DNA from: Peristeroidobacter soli
Lineage (GTDB): Bacteria; Pseudomonadota; Gammaproteobacteria; Steroidobacterales; Steroidobacteraceae
DNA: 64,000 bases
Assembly: GCF_004138485.1 (NCBI RefSeq)
Contig: NZ_RYEV01000004.1
Location: 1,300,803-1,364,802 of the forward strand
Direction of reading: 5' to 3'
Of the stretch, positions 55,760 through 64,000 are shown piece by piece (position 1 is the stretch's first letter; every line of letters starts with the position of its first letter). Under the pieces are notes generated by a model. It was not told the origin of the DNA. It made no database searches and worked only from the letters and a program-made list of their open reading frames with translations. Position numbers and translations under genes: made by a program.

Positions 55760-56941
55760 TCAGCCGCCCTTGCCCGCGCCGGCGGCGGGCTGATCCTTGG
55801 CGGCCTTGCGCGCGGCCTCCTGCTCCTTGGTCAGTGCAACGACTTCCACACCGGGTCGCACCTTGAGCAAGCCTTCGACGATCACGCGCTCGCCCGGCTG
55901 CACGCCTTCCTGCACGATCCAGCGATCGCGCCAGCTCTCCTGGATCTGCACCGGTCGCGGGCTCACCTTGTTGTCGTTGCCGACGACCCAGACCATCGGA
56001 CCGGTCTGCGCAAACAGTACGGCGGCTTTGGACACCGCCAATGCATCCGCGATCTGTACGCCGCTCAACTCGATGGCCAGATACTGACCTGAGACCAGAC
56101 AGCCGCTCTGGTTGGGAAACACGGCACGCGCACGCACGGTGCCGGTGCTGGTGTTCACGAAGGTATCGGCGAAGTCGAGCTTGCCCGTGCTTTCGCAGCT
56201 CGAGCCGCGCACGATGCGGACCGGATACTGCGTTTGTTTGCTGTTGCGCTCGAGCAGCTCGCGAAGCCGCAGCAGCTCAGCTTCGGCGATGGAGAACTCG
56301 ACATAGGCGGGATCGGCTTGGATCACGGTGGTGAGCAAGTCGCCGCCAGCCGTCGCCGCGCCATTCACGAGATTGCCGACCGTGACCGCCTCTTTACTCG
56401 CGACGCCAGTGACTGGCGAGCGGACCTCGGTGTAGTCGAGATTCAAGCGCGCAATTTTCTGCGCGGCCTCGGCTGCAGCCAACCCACCTTGGGCTCTGAG
56501 AAACGCCGCTTCGGCCTGATCGTATTCGCGCTTGCTGACGGCACCCTCCGCGACCAGCGCCTTGGCACGCTCGTAGTCACTCCTTGCCTGCGTGATCGCG
56601 GCTCGCTGCATCTGAACTTCCGCGCCCGCCTGCTCGTGCGCGGCTCGATAGTTATCCGGCTCGATGCGGAACAGGAGATCGCCCGCCTTCACCGGCTGAC
56701 CTTCGCGATAGCTGCGCTCGACGATCACTCCGCTGACCCGTGCCCGCACTTCGACGACACGCGAACCCGCCACACGTGCCGGGTACTCGAACGCCAGCGG
56801 CAAGTCGCTCCGTTGCACGGTTTCGACGATGACATCGGGCGCGGGTGGCGGCGGCGGCGCCTCTTGTGCACAGCCGGCGAGCGCGAAAACGACAGTCACG
56901 ACGCCGGCGGTCGCCATGAAACGGGAGGATGGACGGGGCAC
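55760..56941 (-). CDS. RND efflux periplasmic adaptor (AcrA/MexA-type lipoprotein)
   Basis: 393 residues with lipobox ALAGC (about Cys24). Lipoyl-like domain (VSGVIVERSYREGQPVKAGD), coiled-coil hairpin (YERAKALVAEGAVSKREYD, AEAAFLRAQGGLAAAEAAQ), beta-barrel and membrane-proximal domains (VNTSTGTVRARAVFPN). First gene of the efflux operon, separated by 1 base from the pump. Controlled by the divergent AcrR-like regulator. Confidence 0.95.
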   Translation of the reverse strand: MPRPSSRFMATAGVVTVVFALAGCAQEAPPPPPAPDVIVETVQRSDLPLAFEYPARVAGSRVVEVRARVSGVIVERSYREGQPVKAGDLLFRIEPDNYRAAHEQAGAEVQMQRAAITQARSDYERAKALVAEGAVSKREYDQAEAAFLRAQGGLAAAEAAQKIARLNLDYTEVRSPVTGVASKEAVTVGNLVNGAATAGGDLLTTVIQADPAYVEFSIAEAELLRLRELLERNSKQTQYPVRIVRGSSCESTGKLDFADTFVNTSTGTVRARAVFPNQSGCLVSGQYLAIELSGVQIADALAVSKAAVLFAQTGPMVWVVGNDNKVSPRPVQIQESWRDRWIVQEGVQPGERVIVEGLLKVRPGVEVVALTKEQEAARKAAKDQPAAGAGKGG

Positions 56942-56972
56942 GGAATCACCACTGATCTCAGGTTCGAATAAT

Positions 56973-56996
56973 TATACATACACGTCTGTATGTATA
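56973..56996. promoter_or_regulatory. Operator for the AcrR-like regulator
   Basis: TATACATACA-CGTC-TGTATGTATA is a perfect 10-bp inverted repeat with a 4-base spacer in the divergent gap between the adaptor gene and the TetR gene. It is very close to known AcrR/TtgR-type operators (TACATACA...TGTATGTA). Confidence 0.8.
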
Positions 56997-57046
56997 TCAA
57001 GCCAGCGGTTAAGATCGCGCTCCGATCCGAGACGTCCGACACATTC

Positions 57047-57715
57047 ATGGCTCGCAAGACCAAAGAAGACGCCGAAGCGACCCGCTCCTCCATCCTGGAC
57101 GCGGCGGAGCTGTGCTTTCTGAAAAAAGGCGTGGCGCGCACCACCCTGGACGACATCGCCGCGCAGGCCGGCCACACCCGGGGCGCGGTCTACTGGCATT
57201 TCGCCAACAAGCTGGAAGTATTCGAGGGGGTGATGGAGCGCGTCGAGAGTCCCTTCATCACTCAGCTCGACCAGATCGCCTCCAGCAACGGCGACCAGCC
57301 GCTACAGACACTGCGACAATTTCATATCACGGTCTTCGAGGAGCTCACTCACAACGAGCACACGCGCAATGCAGTGGAGATCTCCTATCTTCACTGTGAG
57401 CTTGCCGAGGAGACGCGCCCTATCCTGAGTCGAGAACAGCGCGGCGCGACTCAATTCCATGAGCGTATGAAAGAGACGTTCGCTCATGCCAGGCGGCTGA
57501 AGCAATTGCGCGCGGACCTGGATCCCGCGGTCTGCGCGATGACTTTTCGATGCGCGACCAGCGGCCTGATTCGTGAGTGGCTGCTCAATCCGCAGCTGAT
57601 CTCGTTACAGCGCGACGGGATGGCGATGGTGGATGCGTTGTTGAACAGCTTCCGAGCATGTTCCGATGCACCTGTTCGAGCAGGCTCATCAACTGATCGC
57701 GCTCGCCGGCGCTGA
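57047..57715 (+). CDS. TetR/AcrR-family repressor of the efflux operon
   Basis: 222 residues from ATG 57047. Classic AcrR head ARKTKEDAEATRSSILDAAE, RTTLDDIAAQAGHTRGAVYW, HFANKLEVFEGVMERVESP, and the C-terminal TetR_C_2-type domain. The frame is open from 56990 but that would start inside the operator. Divergent from the efflux operon and next to a palindromic operator, so an autoregulated repressor. The last 131 bases overlap the convergent MarR gene, and the C-terminal tail (CSDAPVRAGSSTDRARRR) is non-homologous. Confidence 0.92.
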   Translation: MARKTKEDAEATRSSILDAAELCFLKKGVARTTLDDIAAQAGHTRGAVYWHFANKLEVFEGVMERVESPFITQLDQIASSNGDQPLQTLRQFHITVFEELTHNEHTRNAVEISYLHCELAEETRPILSREQRGATQFHERMKETFAHARRLKQLRADLDPAVCAMTFRCATSGLIREWLLNPQLISLQRDGMAMVDALLNSFRACSDAPVRAGSSTDRARRR

Positions 57716-58070
57716 GTCCGGCGAGCACTTCGCCACGGATCTGCGCCGTGACCCTGCCGACTCGTTCCAGGATCGGAGTGGCGTCGGACGTGAGGTACAA
57801 CGCGCGGGCCCGCCGATCGACGGGGTCCGTGCGTCGCTCGATCCAGCCGTCCAGCTCCATGCGATCGAGGATTCGCACCAGGGTCATCGGCTCGATGTCC
57901 GCGATATCGGCCAGCCGGGTCTGGCTGATTCCTTGATTGCGAGCCAGATGGTTCAATGCCTTGCATTGAGACAGGGTCAGCGGCAGCTGGTTCGCCAGAG
58001 TCTCGAAGCGCTTGACGTACAGGCGCGAGACGTTGTTCAGAATGAACCCGAAATTCTGTGCCCGATCCAA
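57585..58070 (-). CDS. MarR-family regulator
   Basis: 161 residues; winged-helix core LTLSQCKALNHLARNQGISQ, RLADIADIEPMTLVRILDRM, LDGWIERRTDPVDRRARALY. The last ~25 residues (STTHPPSPSRRAVTRSAAD) lie in the overlap with the TetR gene and look read-through. It is the last gene of the acyl-CoA operon (11-base gap), so it probably represses that operon in response to a CoA ester or acid. Confidence 0.88.
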   Translation of the reverse strand: MDRAQNFGFILNNVSRLYVKRFETLANQLPLTLSQCKALNHLARNQGISQTRLADIADIEPMTLVRILDRMELDGWIERRTDPVDRRARALYLTSDATPILERVGRVTAQIRGEVLAGLSAGERDQLMSLLEQVHRNMLGSCSTTHPPSPSRRAVTRSAAD

Positions 58071-58081
58071 AGAGTGCTCCG

Positions 58082-59116
58082 CTACGTGAGCTTTACCGGA
58101 AATCGCGCGTACTTTATCCCATCCACCGCCGTGAACAGGTCTCTCGCCACCGCATGAGCGGACGTTGGCAGCTCGCTGGGACTGACCATCTTCGACACGG
58201 GCACGTCGACAGCGGTCAAGCGCTGAATCACCTCATCGGCTGGCAAACTGCGAATCGCCGCCGCGAGCTGCGCATTGATCGCCAACGCATGCTCCGAGCG
58301 CCGCGCATGCGTGGAGTGGTCGATGCCGTCGAGCGCGATGGGCAGCGCTTTGATCAACCGTTGCCAGAACGCGTCTTCGAGCGAAGCAATCGCGACGAAT
58401 GTTTCATCGGCGGTGGCGAAGACGCCGTAACCGGGCTTGTTGAAAACATCCTGTCGCTGCTGCTCCAATGTCTCGAGCCGCGCCTGCTGAAAATGTCCGA
58501 GGCGCGGATTCATCCAGTGAGTCAGGCAATCCACGATTGAAACATCCAGGTGCTGCCCTTGGCCCGTGGCTCGTACCTGTAACAACGCGGCGAGAGTCGT
58601 GGACAAGGCATACAAGGAGCCGCAAAAATCGCTGATCGGCAGCCCGATCGCATCCTTCGGCGGCTGACCTGCGCCACCCGACAGAGCGGTGACTCCGGCC
58701 ATGGCCATGTAGTTGATATCGTGCCCACCGCGTGCCGCAAACGGTCCCGACTGACCGAAACCCGTGATCGACACATATATGAGAGCGGGATTGGCGGCGC
58801 GCAGCCGGTCGTAGCCCAGCCCCAGTCGGGTCATGACGCCGGGCCGGAAGCCCTCCACCAGAATGCCCGATTCCACAGCGAGCTGAAACACCTGCTCGGA
58901 TGTGGCCGCGTCCTTCAGGTCGACTCGCCTGCAGTCCTTGCCTACGTTCAGGACCTTGAAGCCGCCCGGTTGCAAGGTGCGCGCCTGATCGCCTTGCGGG
59001 CGTTCGATCTTGGTAACGCTCGCGCCCATCTCGACCAGGCACTGAGTCATGAATGGTCCGGGGGCCAGCTCGCTGAAGTCGAGCACGTGCACTCCCGCCA
59101 ACGGCTTACCGCTCAC
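58082..59116 (-). CDS. Family III CoA transferase (CaiB/BaiF type)
   Basis: 344 residues, single-domain, shorter than the ~400 usual. Start AGVHVLDFSELAPGPFMTQCL and signature GADVTKIE-like MGASVTKIERPQGDQAR. Catalytic Asp in GLPISDFCGSLYAL; HLDVSIVDCLTHWM. Would transfer CoA between acids. Overlaps the isochorismatase gene by 4 bases. It resembles alpha-methylacyl-CoA racemase-like relatives of the same fold, so racemase activity is possible. Confidence 0.87.
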   Translation of the reverse strand: MSGKPLAGVHVLDFSELAPGPFMTQCLVEMGASVTKIERPQGDQARTLQPGGFKVLNVGKDCRRVDLKDAATSEQVFQLAVESGILVEGFRPGVMTRLGLGYDRLRAANPALIYVSITGFGQSGPFAARGGHDINYMAMAGVTALSGGAGQPPKDAIGLPISDFCGSLYALSTTLAALLQVRATGQGQHLDVSIVDCLTHWMNPRLGHFQQARLETLEQQRQDVFNKPGYGVFATADETFVAIASLEDAFWQRLIKALPIALDGIDHSTHARRSEHALAINAQLAAAIRSLPADEVIQRLTAVDVPVSKMVSPSELPTSAHAVARDLFTAVDGIKYARFPVKLT

Positions 59117-59793
59117 GCTGTCACCGCCAGCAGCTCCAGCATCTCCGACGTGGAACGCAGATCGGCAAACACCGCCCGCAGATTCAGCAGTGCGGCGTTG
59201 TGCTCCTCATCGGTCAGCGCCGCCGTCGCATCCGAAATAAAGAACACTCTGAAGCCCAGCATGAACGCGTCGCGCGCCGTGCTCTCACAACAAACATTGG
59301 TGGCCGCACCCACGATGATGACCGTATCGGTGCCCGCCGCACGCAACTCGTCCTCCAGGCGGGACGAATGGCGGGCGAATGCGCTGTAACGGTACTTGTC
59401 GATCGTTACATCGTCGGGGCGAACCTCCAGACCTTCATACAAACCGTGCGCCGCTCCGCCGGCACGCACGGCCTCACGAGCCAGGCGAACTTTGGGACTG
59501 ACTCGTTGCTGCCACTCCGGCAGCGCCTGTGGCGGCTCATCCGTAAAGGTCTGTCGAAGAAAGAACACTCGGCCACCCGCCGCGCGCGTCGCCGCCGACA
59601 ACCGATTCACATTCGGCACGATGGCTCGCGCACTGCCGGACGCGAACGGCTGCCCTTCGGCGACGTAGGCCTGCTGCAAGTCCACGACGATCAACGCCGT
59701 CCGGGCCGGCTCGACGCGGTCGAAATGATTCATGTTTCGACCACGTCTCACCATCCAATCCGGAACGTGGACGTTGTGCACCGGATGGCTCAT
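59113..59793 (-). CDS. Isochorismatase-family cysteine hydrolase
   Basis: 226 residues from ATG 59793 (frame open further upstream but that part is shadow of the enoyl-CoA hydratase end). Catalytic triad Asp (ALIVVDLQQAYV), Lys (VTIDKYRYSAF) and Cys (VGAATNVCCEST) with cis-peptide-like VGAATN. Hydrolyses an amide or vinyl ether; partner substrate unknown. Operon position suggests it prepares an acid for CoA activation, for example by deamidation (inference). Confidence 0.9.
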   Translation of the reverse strand: MSHPVHNVHVPDWMVRRGRNMNHFDRVEPARTALIVVDLQQAYVAEGQPFASGSARAIVPNVNRLSAATRAAGGRVFFLRQTFTDEPPQALPEWQQRVSPKVRLAREAVRAGGAAHGLYEGLEVRPDDVTIDKYRYSAFARHSSRLEDELRAAGTDTVIIVGAATNVCCESTARDAFMLGFRVFFISDATAALTDEEHNAALLNLRAVFADLRSTSEMLELLAVTA

Positions 59794-59800
59794 GCGTGCC

Positions 59801-60634
59801 TCAACGCGCTTTGAAGTTCGGTTTACGCTTCTCGACGAAGGCGCGCCCCGCTTCGGCAAAATCCTCGGTTTCGGCCAGTCGGGTCAGCTGCATTTCGTGG
59901 TCGAGCTGAGTGGCGTGGCTCACCCACAGGCGACGGCTGATGCGCACCCCGTCGCGCACGGCCAGCGGCGGCGCTTCCAGCACTTTCTTCGCCAGCTCTT
60001 CAGCGGCCTGCAAATGCTGGCCGTTCGGCACGAGTCGATTGATGAGCCCCAGACGGTACAGCTCGGAGGCCGGCGTACGCGCGCCCGTGAGCAACATTTC
60101 GTTGGCCACCTTCGAGGGCATGAACGTGCGGATCTTCGCCCACGTGCGCGAGCCCGACATGCCGCGGGCCGTTTCGCTGATCGCGAATGTCGCATCTTCG
60201 GAAGCGACGATCAGATCGCATTCGGCGGCAATGTGAGCGCCGCCGCCCAGCGCATAGCCGTGAACCGCGGCGATCACCGGTTTGTAGTTGATGGTGCGCC
60301 CCATCCAGCCTTCACCGCCGGTTCCTTTCAGGTGCTGCGCCGGTCCGATCTCACCTTTCTTGAGTGCGGCGACTTCGCCTTCGTGGCGCGACTTCGCATC
60401 CTTGGCCAAGGCGAACGAGCCGTGCGATTTCAGATCCACACCGGCGCAGAAACATTTGCCGGCGCCGTGCAGGATCAGAATCCAGGCGTCATCGTCCAGG
60501 TCGAACTCGAGCAGCGCCTGGCGCACTTCGGCCTCGAGCTGATCGGTCATGGTGTTCAACGCATCCGGGCGGTTCAGCATCAGGTAGGCGATGCGATCCT
60601 TGCGTTGGTAGTTGATGGTTTGATAGTCGCTCAT
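59801..60634 (-). CDS. Enoyl-CoA hydratase/isomerase (crotonase family)
   Basis: 277 residues. Oxyanion-hole segments FCAGVDLKSHG and VHGYALGGGAHIAAECDLIV. At the usual catalytic Glu positions the sequence reads ASEDATFAISETARGMSGSR, so Glu may be retained in SETARG, but the second Glu is less clear, as in many non-classical crotonases. Adds water to or isomerises an enoyl-CoA from the adjacent dehydrogenase. Confidence 0.9.
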   Translation of the reverse strand: MSDYQTINYQRKDRIAYLMLNRPDALNTMTDQLEAEVRQALLEFDLDDDAWILILHGAGKCFCAGVDLKSHGSFALAKDAKSRHEGEVAALKKGEIGPAQHLKGTGGEGWMGRTINYKPVIAAVHGYALGGGAHIAAECDLIVASEDATFAISETARGMSGSRTWAKIRTFMPSKVANEMLLTGARTPASELYRLGLINRLVPNGQHLQAAEELAKKVLEAPPLAVRDGVRISRRLWVSHATQLDHEMQLTRLAETEDFAEAGRAFVEKRKPNFKAR

Positions 60635-60661
60635 GCGCGAGGGTCTCCGGTTCGTACTCGC

Positions 60662-61816
60662 TTACAGCGAGCGGGCAATCAGCATCTTGAGAATTTCCGA
60701 CGTGCCGCCGTAGATGCGCAGCACGCGGTTGGACGTATAGATTCGGGAAATCGGCATCTCGTCCATGAAGCCCGCGCCGCCCCACAACTGCAGGCAGTTG
60801 TCGATGACGCGGACACTCATCTCCGTGAGCCACAGCTTGGTCATGGCCGTGTCCGCCTCGGAACACTGGCCGGCGCGGACCTTGCGTACGGCCGAATGGA
60901 AAAAGGCGCGTCCCGCTTCGAGGTCCGCCTTGGCCTCGGCGAGTTTGAACTGGGTGTTCTGGAACTCGAGCAGCGTGTGTCCGAACGCTTTGCGCTGTTT
61001 GACGTAGTCGACCGTCAACTGGTGCGCGAGTTCGGCCTGCGCAAGCGCGCGTCCGCCGATTTGCAAACGATCGGCGTCGAGGCTCGACGACAGCAACTTG
61101 AACGCGCCGCCCTCCTCGCCAATCAGATTGCCCACCGGCACACGCACGTTCTCGAGATACACCTCACCGGTGTTGCCGGCGGGGAATCCCATGGTCTTGA
61201 GCGGCCGCTGCGTGACGCCGGGCCGATCGGATTCGACCAGCAGCACGCTCATGCCACGGCCCCGCTTGGTTGGATCGGTCTTCACCACCACATAGATCAC
61301 ATCGGCCATGTCGGCATTGGTGATGAACGTCTTCTGACCGTTGATCACATACTCATCGCCTTCGCGCACCGCCGTCGTCCGGATCGCGGTCGCATCGCTG
61401 CCTGCGTTGGGCTCGGTCAGCGCCAGACATTGAACGACTTCACCGGAAAGAATTTTCGGCGCCCAGCGATCCAGCAACGCCTTCGAGCCGCCCTGGACCA
61501 GCATGCTGGTCGCCAGATCGGTCGCCACAAAACTGCCGATCGTTCCGTACGAGGCGGACCGACCGAGCTCATAAGAAAGAATGACATTGCAGAGCGTGGA
61601 CGCGCCGGCACCGCCAAATTCCTCGGGGATGCAGGCGCCGAGAATTCCCGCCTCGCCCGCCTTCCGCCACAGCTGCCTGCGCTCCGGACCGCGTGCTGGA
61701 ATCTCCAGATAGCGCGGCTCGAGCTCGCGGCTGATAAAGGTGCGCACGGTCTCGCGATACAGCTCCTCTTCTTCAGTGAAGGGAGAACCCCAGCTGGCGG
61801 TGGTTGAATCTGTCAT
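60662..61816 (-). CDS. Acyl-CoA dehydrogenase
   Basis: 384 residues. FAD signatures QCLALTEPNAGSDATAIRT and YVINGQKTFITNADMADVIY; catalytic-base region in the C-terminal helix bundle (QLWGGAGFMDEMPISRIY) with closing RIYGGTSEILKMLIARSL. Forms an enoyl-CoA for the hydratase encoded 27 bases downstream. Short-chain/branched-chain type; substrate not predictable. Confidence 0.95.
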   Translation of the reverse strand: MTDSTTASWGSPFTEEEELYRETVRTFISRELEPRYLEIPARGPERRQLWRKAGEAGILGACIPEEFGGAGASTLCNVILSYELGRSASYGTIGSFVATDLATSMLVQGGSKALLDRWAPKILSGEVVQCLALTEPNAGSDATAIRTTAVREGDEYVINGQKTFITNADMADVIYVVVKTDPTKRGRGMSVLLVESDRPGVTQRPLKTMGFPAGNTGEVYLENVRVPVGNLIGEEGGAFKLLSSSLDADRLQIGGRALAQAELAHQLTVDYVKQRKAFGHTLLEFQNTQFKLAEAKADLEAGRAFFHSAVRKVRAGQCSEADTAMTKLWLTEMSVRVIDNCLQLWGGAGFMDEMPISRIYTSNRVLRIYGGTSEILKMLIARSL

Positions 61817-61824
61817 TTGTATAC

Positions 61825-64000
61825 TCAGGCAATGACGCGACTGTCGCGCAGCCGCTGTATGTTTTCAGGCGAGTAGCCAAGCTCCGCCAATAGCAGCTCG
61901 GAGTGCTGACCGAGCGTCGGCGCGGCACGCAGCGCCGAGGCCTCGATCTTCGAACGCGAGAAATTCATCAGCGGACCGAGGCAGCCACTGACGGAGCCGT
62001 AGCGCCCATCCGGAACGTCGACGATCAATTGCTTGTCTCGCGCCACATCGTCCGCACACAGCTCGGCCCAGCCATCGGCGATACATCGCTCCGCCCAGAC
62101 GTCGGCCCTGGCCAGCCGGTTCAGCAGATCGTCGCCATCGAGTTGCCCGATACGTTCGGCCAATGCACCGCGCTCGTTGTGACTCCATATCGAACGGGGT
62201 GGCAGCGTCAACTGCAAAACTCCGGCGAGACGTTCCGCCATGGCATCGGTGCGTGCCGAGATCGCGATCCAGCCATCGCGCGTCCGATACAAACTTTCCG
62301 CGGGATGAAATCCGGTGCGCTCATGATCAAGCAATCCGACGCCCCGCAGTTCGCCGGCCGGCTCCTGGACCAGCTCGGACATTAGAAACAATGCGGTGTT
62401 GAGCAGGCTGACCTCGGTATCGACCGCCATACCGGTGGTCTGCCGGCGCACCAGCCCCGCGACGACGGCAATCGCACCGAGCGCCCCGGTCGCGAAATCG
62501 ACGAATGGCGATCGATACCATAGAGGTGGATTGGCCGCCCCGCCGGCGCGCATTTCATGGCCGCACAGCGCCTGCGTCACCATATCGAACCCTGGATGCG
62601 TCGCTTTCGGCCCCGAGCTTCCATAGGCCGTTGCATGCAACACGATCAGCGACGGATTGCTCTCACGCAGCCGTGCGCTGTCGACACCTAAACGCTCCGC
62701 GACACCGACGCGAAAATTGTGATGCACGACATCCGCCGTCGCGCACAGCCTCGCCAGGACTTCGTGACCTTCCGGCGTCTTCATATCGACGCACAGACTG
62801 CGTTTGCCGCAGTTCGAGGCGTAGACGGTGCGGTAACCGGAGATCGTCGCGGCACCCGAAGGCGGATCGACTTTGATGACGTCCGCCCCCAGGCTCGCGA
62901 GCAACCGTGAAGAGAACGGCCCGGCGACGAAGTTGCCCAGATCGAGCACCCGAATGCCATCGAGCGGCGCTGCGCTGGTCGCGCTCGCAGAAGTCCGCGA
63001 CGCCTCGCCCGCCTGTTTAGCGCCGATCGGCGCGGCACTTGTCGCGCTCGCAGAGCCACGCGACGCCTCGCGCTCCTGTTTGACGCTGGTCGAACGCGGC
63101 GCCTCGCCCGCCTGTTTGACGCTGGCAGAACGCGAAGCCTCGCTCGCCGGCTTCATCCCGATCGGCGCACCGACATATCGCCAACCTGCACGGTCGCGAC
63201 GAACGATGTCGTTGTTCTGAACCTGCTCGTCGTTCCAGCACTCGCCAGGCGCGAGCACCGCTTCGGCTGCGAGCCCCGCCTGACGAACCGCCGCCAGCAA
63301 CTCGGCGCGCCGCCATTTCCGAACTCGGGGCGCAATGAGCTCATGGTCGCCGAAATATTTGCTGAGCGGCGTGTTCGGCTTGGGATGACCGCGATCGTCG
63401 GCCGCGACGGCCACCTCGATCCCCAATACGTCATAGAGCTTGCGAACCGCGCCCGGCACGCCCATCACCAACTGAATGTAGTCGCCATCGGCGCATTCGA
63501 AGATGAGGTGTCGCACATCCTTGGGCGTGATCGTGTCGAAGGCGGCGTCCGGCCGCTGCGCCTTCATCCAGAACGGTGACCAGAACAGCGCCGTGCCCTG
63601 TTGCATCGTCGCGCTGACGACCTGCCCTCGACCGCTGCGCGAGCGCTCGAACAACGCGGTCCACAGGCCCAGCGTCCCGAGCAGCGCGGCGCCGTAGGTC
63701 GGCAGCGCCGTCGCGAAACAGACCGGCCGTTGTGAGAATTGCTCGAAGCACAATCCGGTGCGCGCCTGAATCAGCAGGTCGACCGCTTTGGTGTTCGCAC
63801 TCAGGTGCGCGCCGAGATCCAGCACGACCAATCGCGGATGACGGGCGGACAGGTCGGCGGCGTCGAACGTCCGTTGCAGCTCGGGATGATCTTCCCCGCC
63901 GACGATACAAACATCCGCCGTCGCGAGCAGCCGATTCAGATCACCAGCGGGCGCAACGGCGCTTGCCGATCGCAGCAGACGATACGACGGATAAACATTG
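61825..64000 (-). CDS. Two-domain family III CoA transferase with repetitive linker (partial, cut by right edge)
   Basis: At least 725 codons; open to the last base of the window, so the N-terminus is missing. C-terminal half is a complete CaiB/BaiF domain (LDGIRVLDLGNFVAGPFSSR, GADVIKVDPPSG, FVDFATGALGAIAVVAGL with Asp). The visible N-terminal half is a second, diverged domain of the same family (VVLDLGAHLSANTKAVDLL, ATMQQGTALFWSPFW). They are joined by ~65 residues of imperfect repeats (KQAGEASR, KQEREASR, SASVKQ, ASATSAAP). First visible gene of the acyl-CoA operon; 8 bases before the dehydrogenase. Confidence 0.85.
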   Translation of the reverse strand, partial: NVYPSYRLLRSASAVAPAGDLNRLLATADVCIVGGEDHPELQRTFDAADLSARHPRLVVLDLGAHLSANTKAVDLLIQARTGLCFEQFSQRPVCFATALPTYGAALLGTLGLWTALFERSRSGRGQVVSATMQQGTALFWSPFWMKAQRPDAAFDTITPKDVRHLIFECADGDYIQLVMGVPGAVRKLYDVLGIEVAVAADDRGHPKPNTPLSKYFGDHELIAPRVRKWRRAELLAAVRQAGLAAEAVLAPGECWNDEQVQNNDIVRRDRAGWRYVGAPIGMKPASEASRSASVKQAGEAPRSTSVKQEREASRGSASATSAAPIGAKQAGEASRTSASATSAAPLDGIRVLDLGNFVAGPFSSRLLASLGADVIKVDPPSGAATISGYRTVYASNCGKRSLCVDMKTPEGHEVLARLCATADVVHHNFRVGVAERLGVDSARLRESNPSLIVLHATAYGSSGPKATHPGFDMVTQALCGHEMRAGGAANPPLWYRSPFVDFATGALGAIAVVAGLVRRQTTGMAVDTEVSLLNTALFLMSELVQEPAGELRGVGLLDHERTGFHPAESLYRTRDGWIAISARTDAMAERLAGVLQLTLPPRSIWSHNERGALAERIGQLDGDDLLNRLARADVWAERCIADGWAELCADDVARDKQLIVDVPDGRYGSVSGCLGPLMNFSRSKIEASALRAAPTLGQHSELLLAELGYSPENIQRLRDSRVIA

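Overview
The window looks like chromosomal DNA of a GC-rich, heterotrophic gammaproteobacterium. Numerous TonB-dependent receptors, a FecI/FecR/STN-receptor set, PQQ dehydrogenases, tandem gamma-glutamyltransferase-like proteins and CoA-ester catabolism together suggest Steroidobacteraceae or a relative. That placement is an inference from gene style only. No rRNA, tRNA, CRISPR array or complete phage was seen.

Layout. (1) 1-7.7 kb: a minus-strand operon of three gamma-glutamyltransferase-like proteins and a TonB-dependent receptor, opposite an AraC-type regulator; then a DUF885 lipoprotein peptidase (7.7-9.5 kb). (2) 9.5-30.4 kb: an accessory region, visibly less GC-rich. It holds a same-strand array of small unrelated genes (9.96-15.3 kb) in which most genes are followed by an ~85-130 bp imperfectly palindromic repeat, ending in a Phd/VapC toxin-antitoxin pair. 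Fragments of an IS transposase, an amidohydrolase, an MqsA-type antitoxin, a tyrosine recombinase and an alcohol dehydrogenase follow, with intact genes between them (YtcJ-like amidohydrolase, PAS histidine kinase, katG, cyclophilin-like protein, LprI-like protein, HTH/membrane pair, M23 peptidase). One array gene recurs at 27.4 kb as a frameshifted copy with its own repeat. (3) 30.4-46.5 kb: a catabolic cluster on the minus strand: small DNA-binding protein, cupin, PQQ/cytochrome c dehydrogenase, TonB receptor, MFS transporter, aldehyde dehydrogenase, second PQQ/cytochrome c dehydrogenase, LysR regulator, second and closely similar TonB receptor with an STN signalling domain, FecR and FecI-type sigma factor. 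(4) 46.6-49.6 kb: a sigma-factor/amidohydrolase chimera, a Sel1-repeat protein and a PrsW-like membrane protease. (5) 49.7-57.7 kb: a LysR regulator and a complete RND efflux operon flanked by two TetR regulators, one with a clear operator. (6) 57.6-64 kb: a MarR regulator and an acyl-CoA catabolic operon (two CoA transferases, isochorismatase-like hydrolase, enoyl-CoA hydratase, acyl-CoA dehydrogenase), running off the right edge.

How the parts fit. In region 3, the STN receptor, FecR and FecI form a classical surface-signalling relay. The two receptors would import a ligand whose alcohol groups could be oxidised by the periplasmic PQQ/cytochrome enzymes and then by the cytoplasmic aldehyde dehydrogenase after MFS uptake; the substrate is unknown. 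In region 6, CoA activation, dehydrogenation and hydration imply breakdown of an organic acid under MarR control.

The most unusual items are the array repeat, whose internal hairpin keeps base pairing while its sequence changes between copies; the near-duplicate receptors that differ by an STN module; the divergent catalytic residues in the gamma-glutamyltransferase-like and PQQ proteins; and several gene chimeras.
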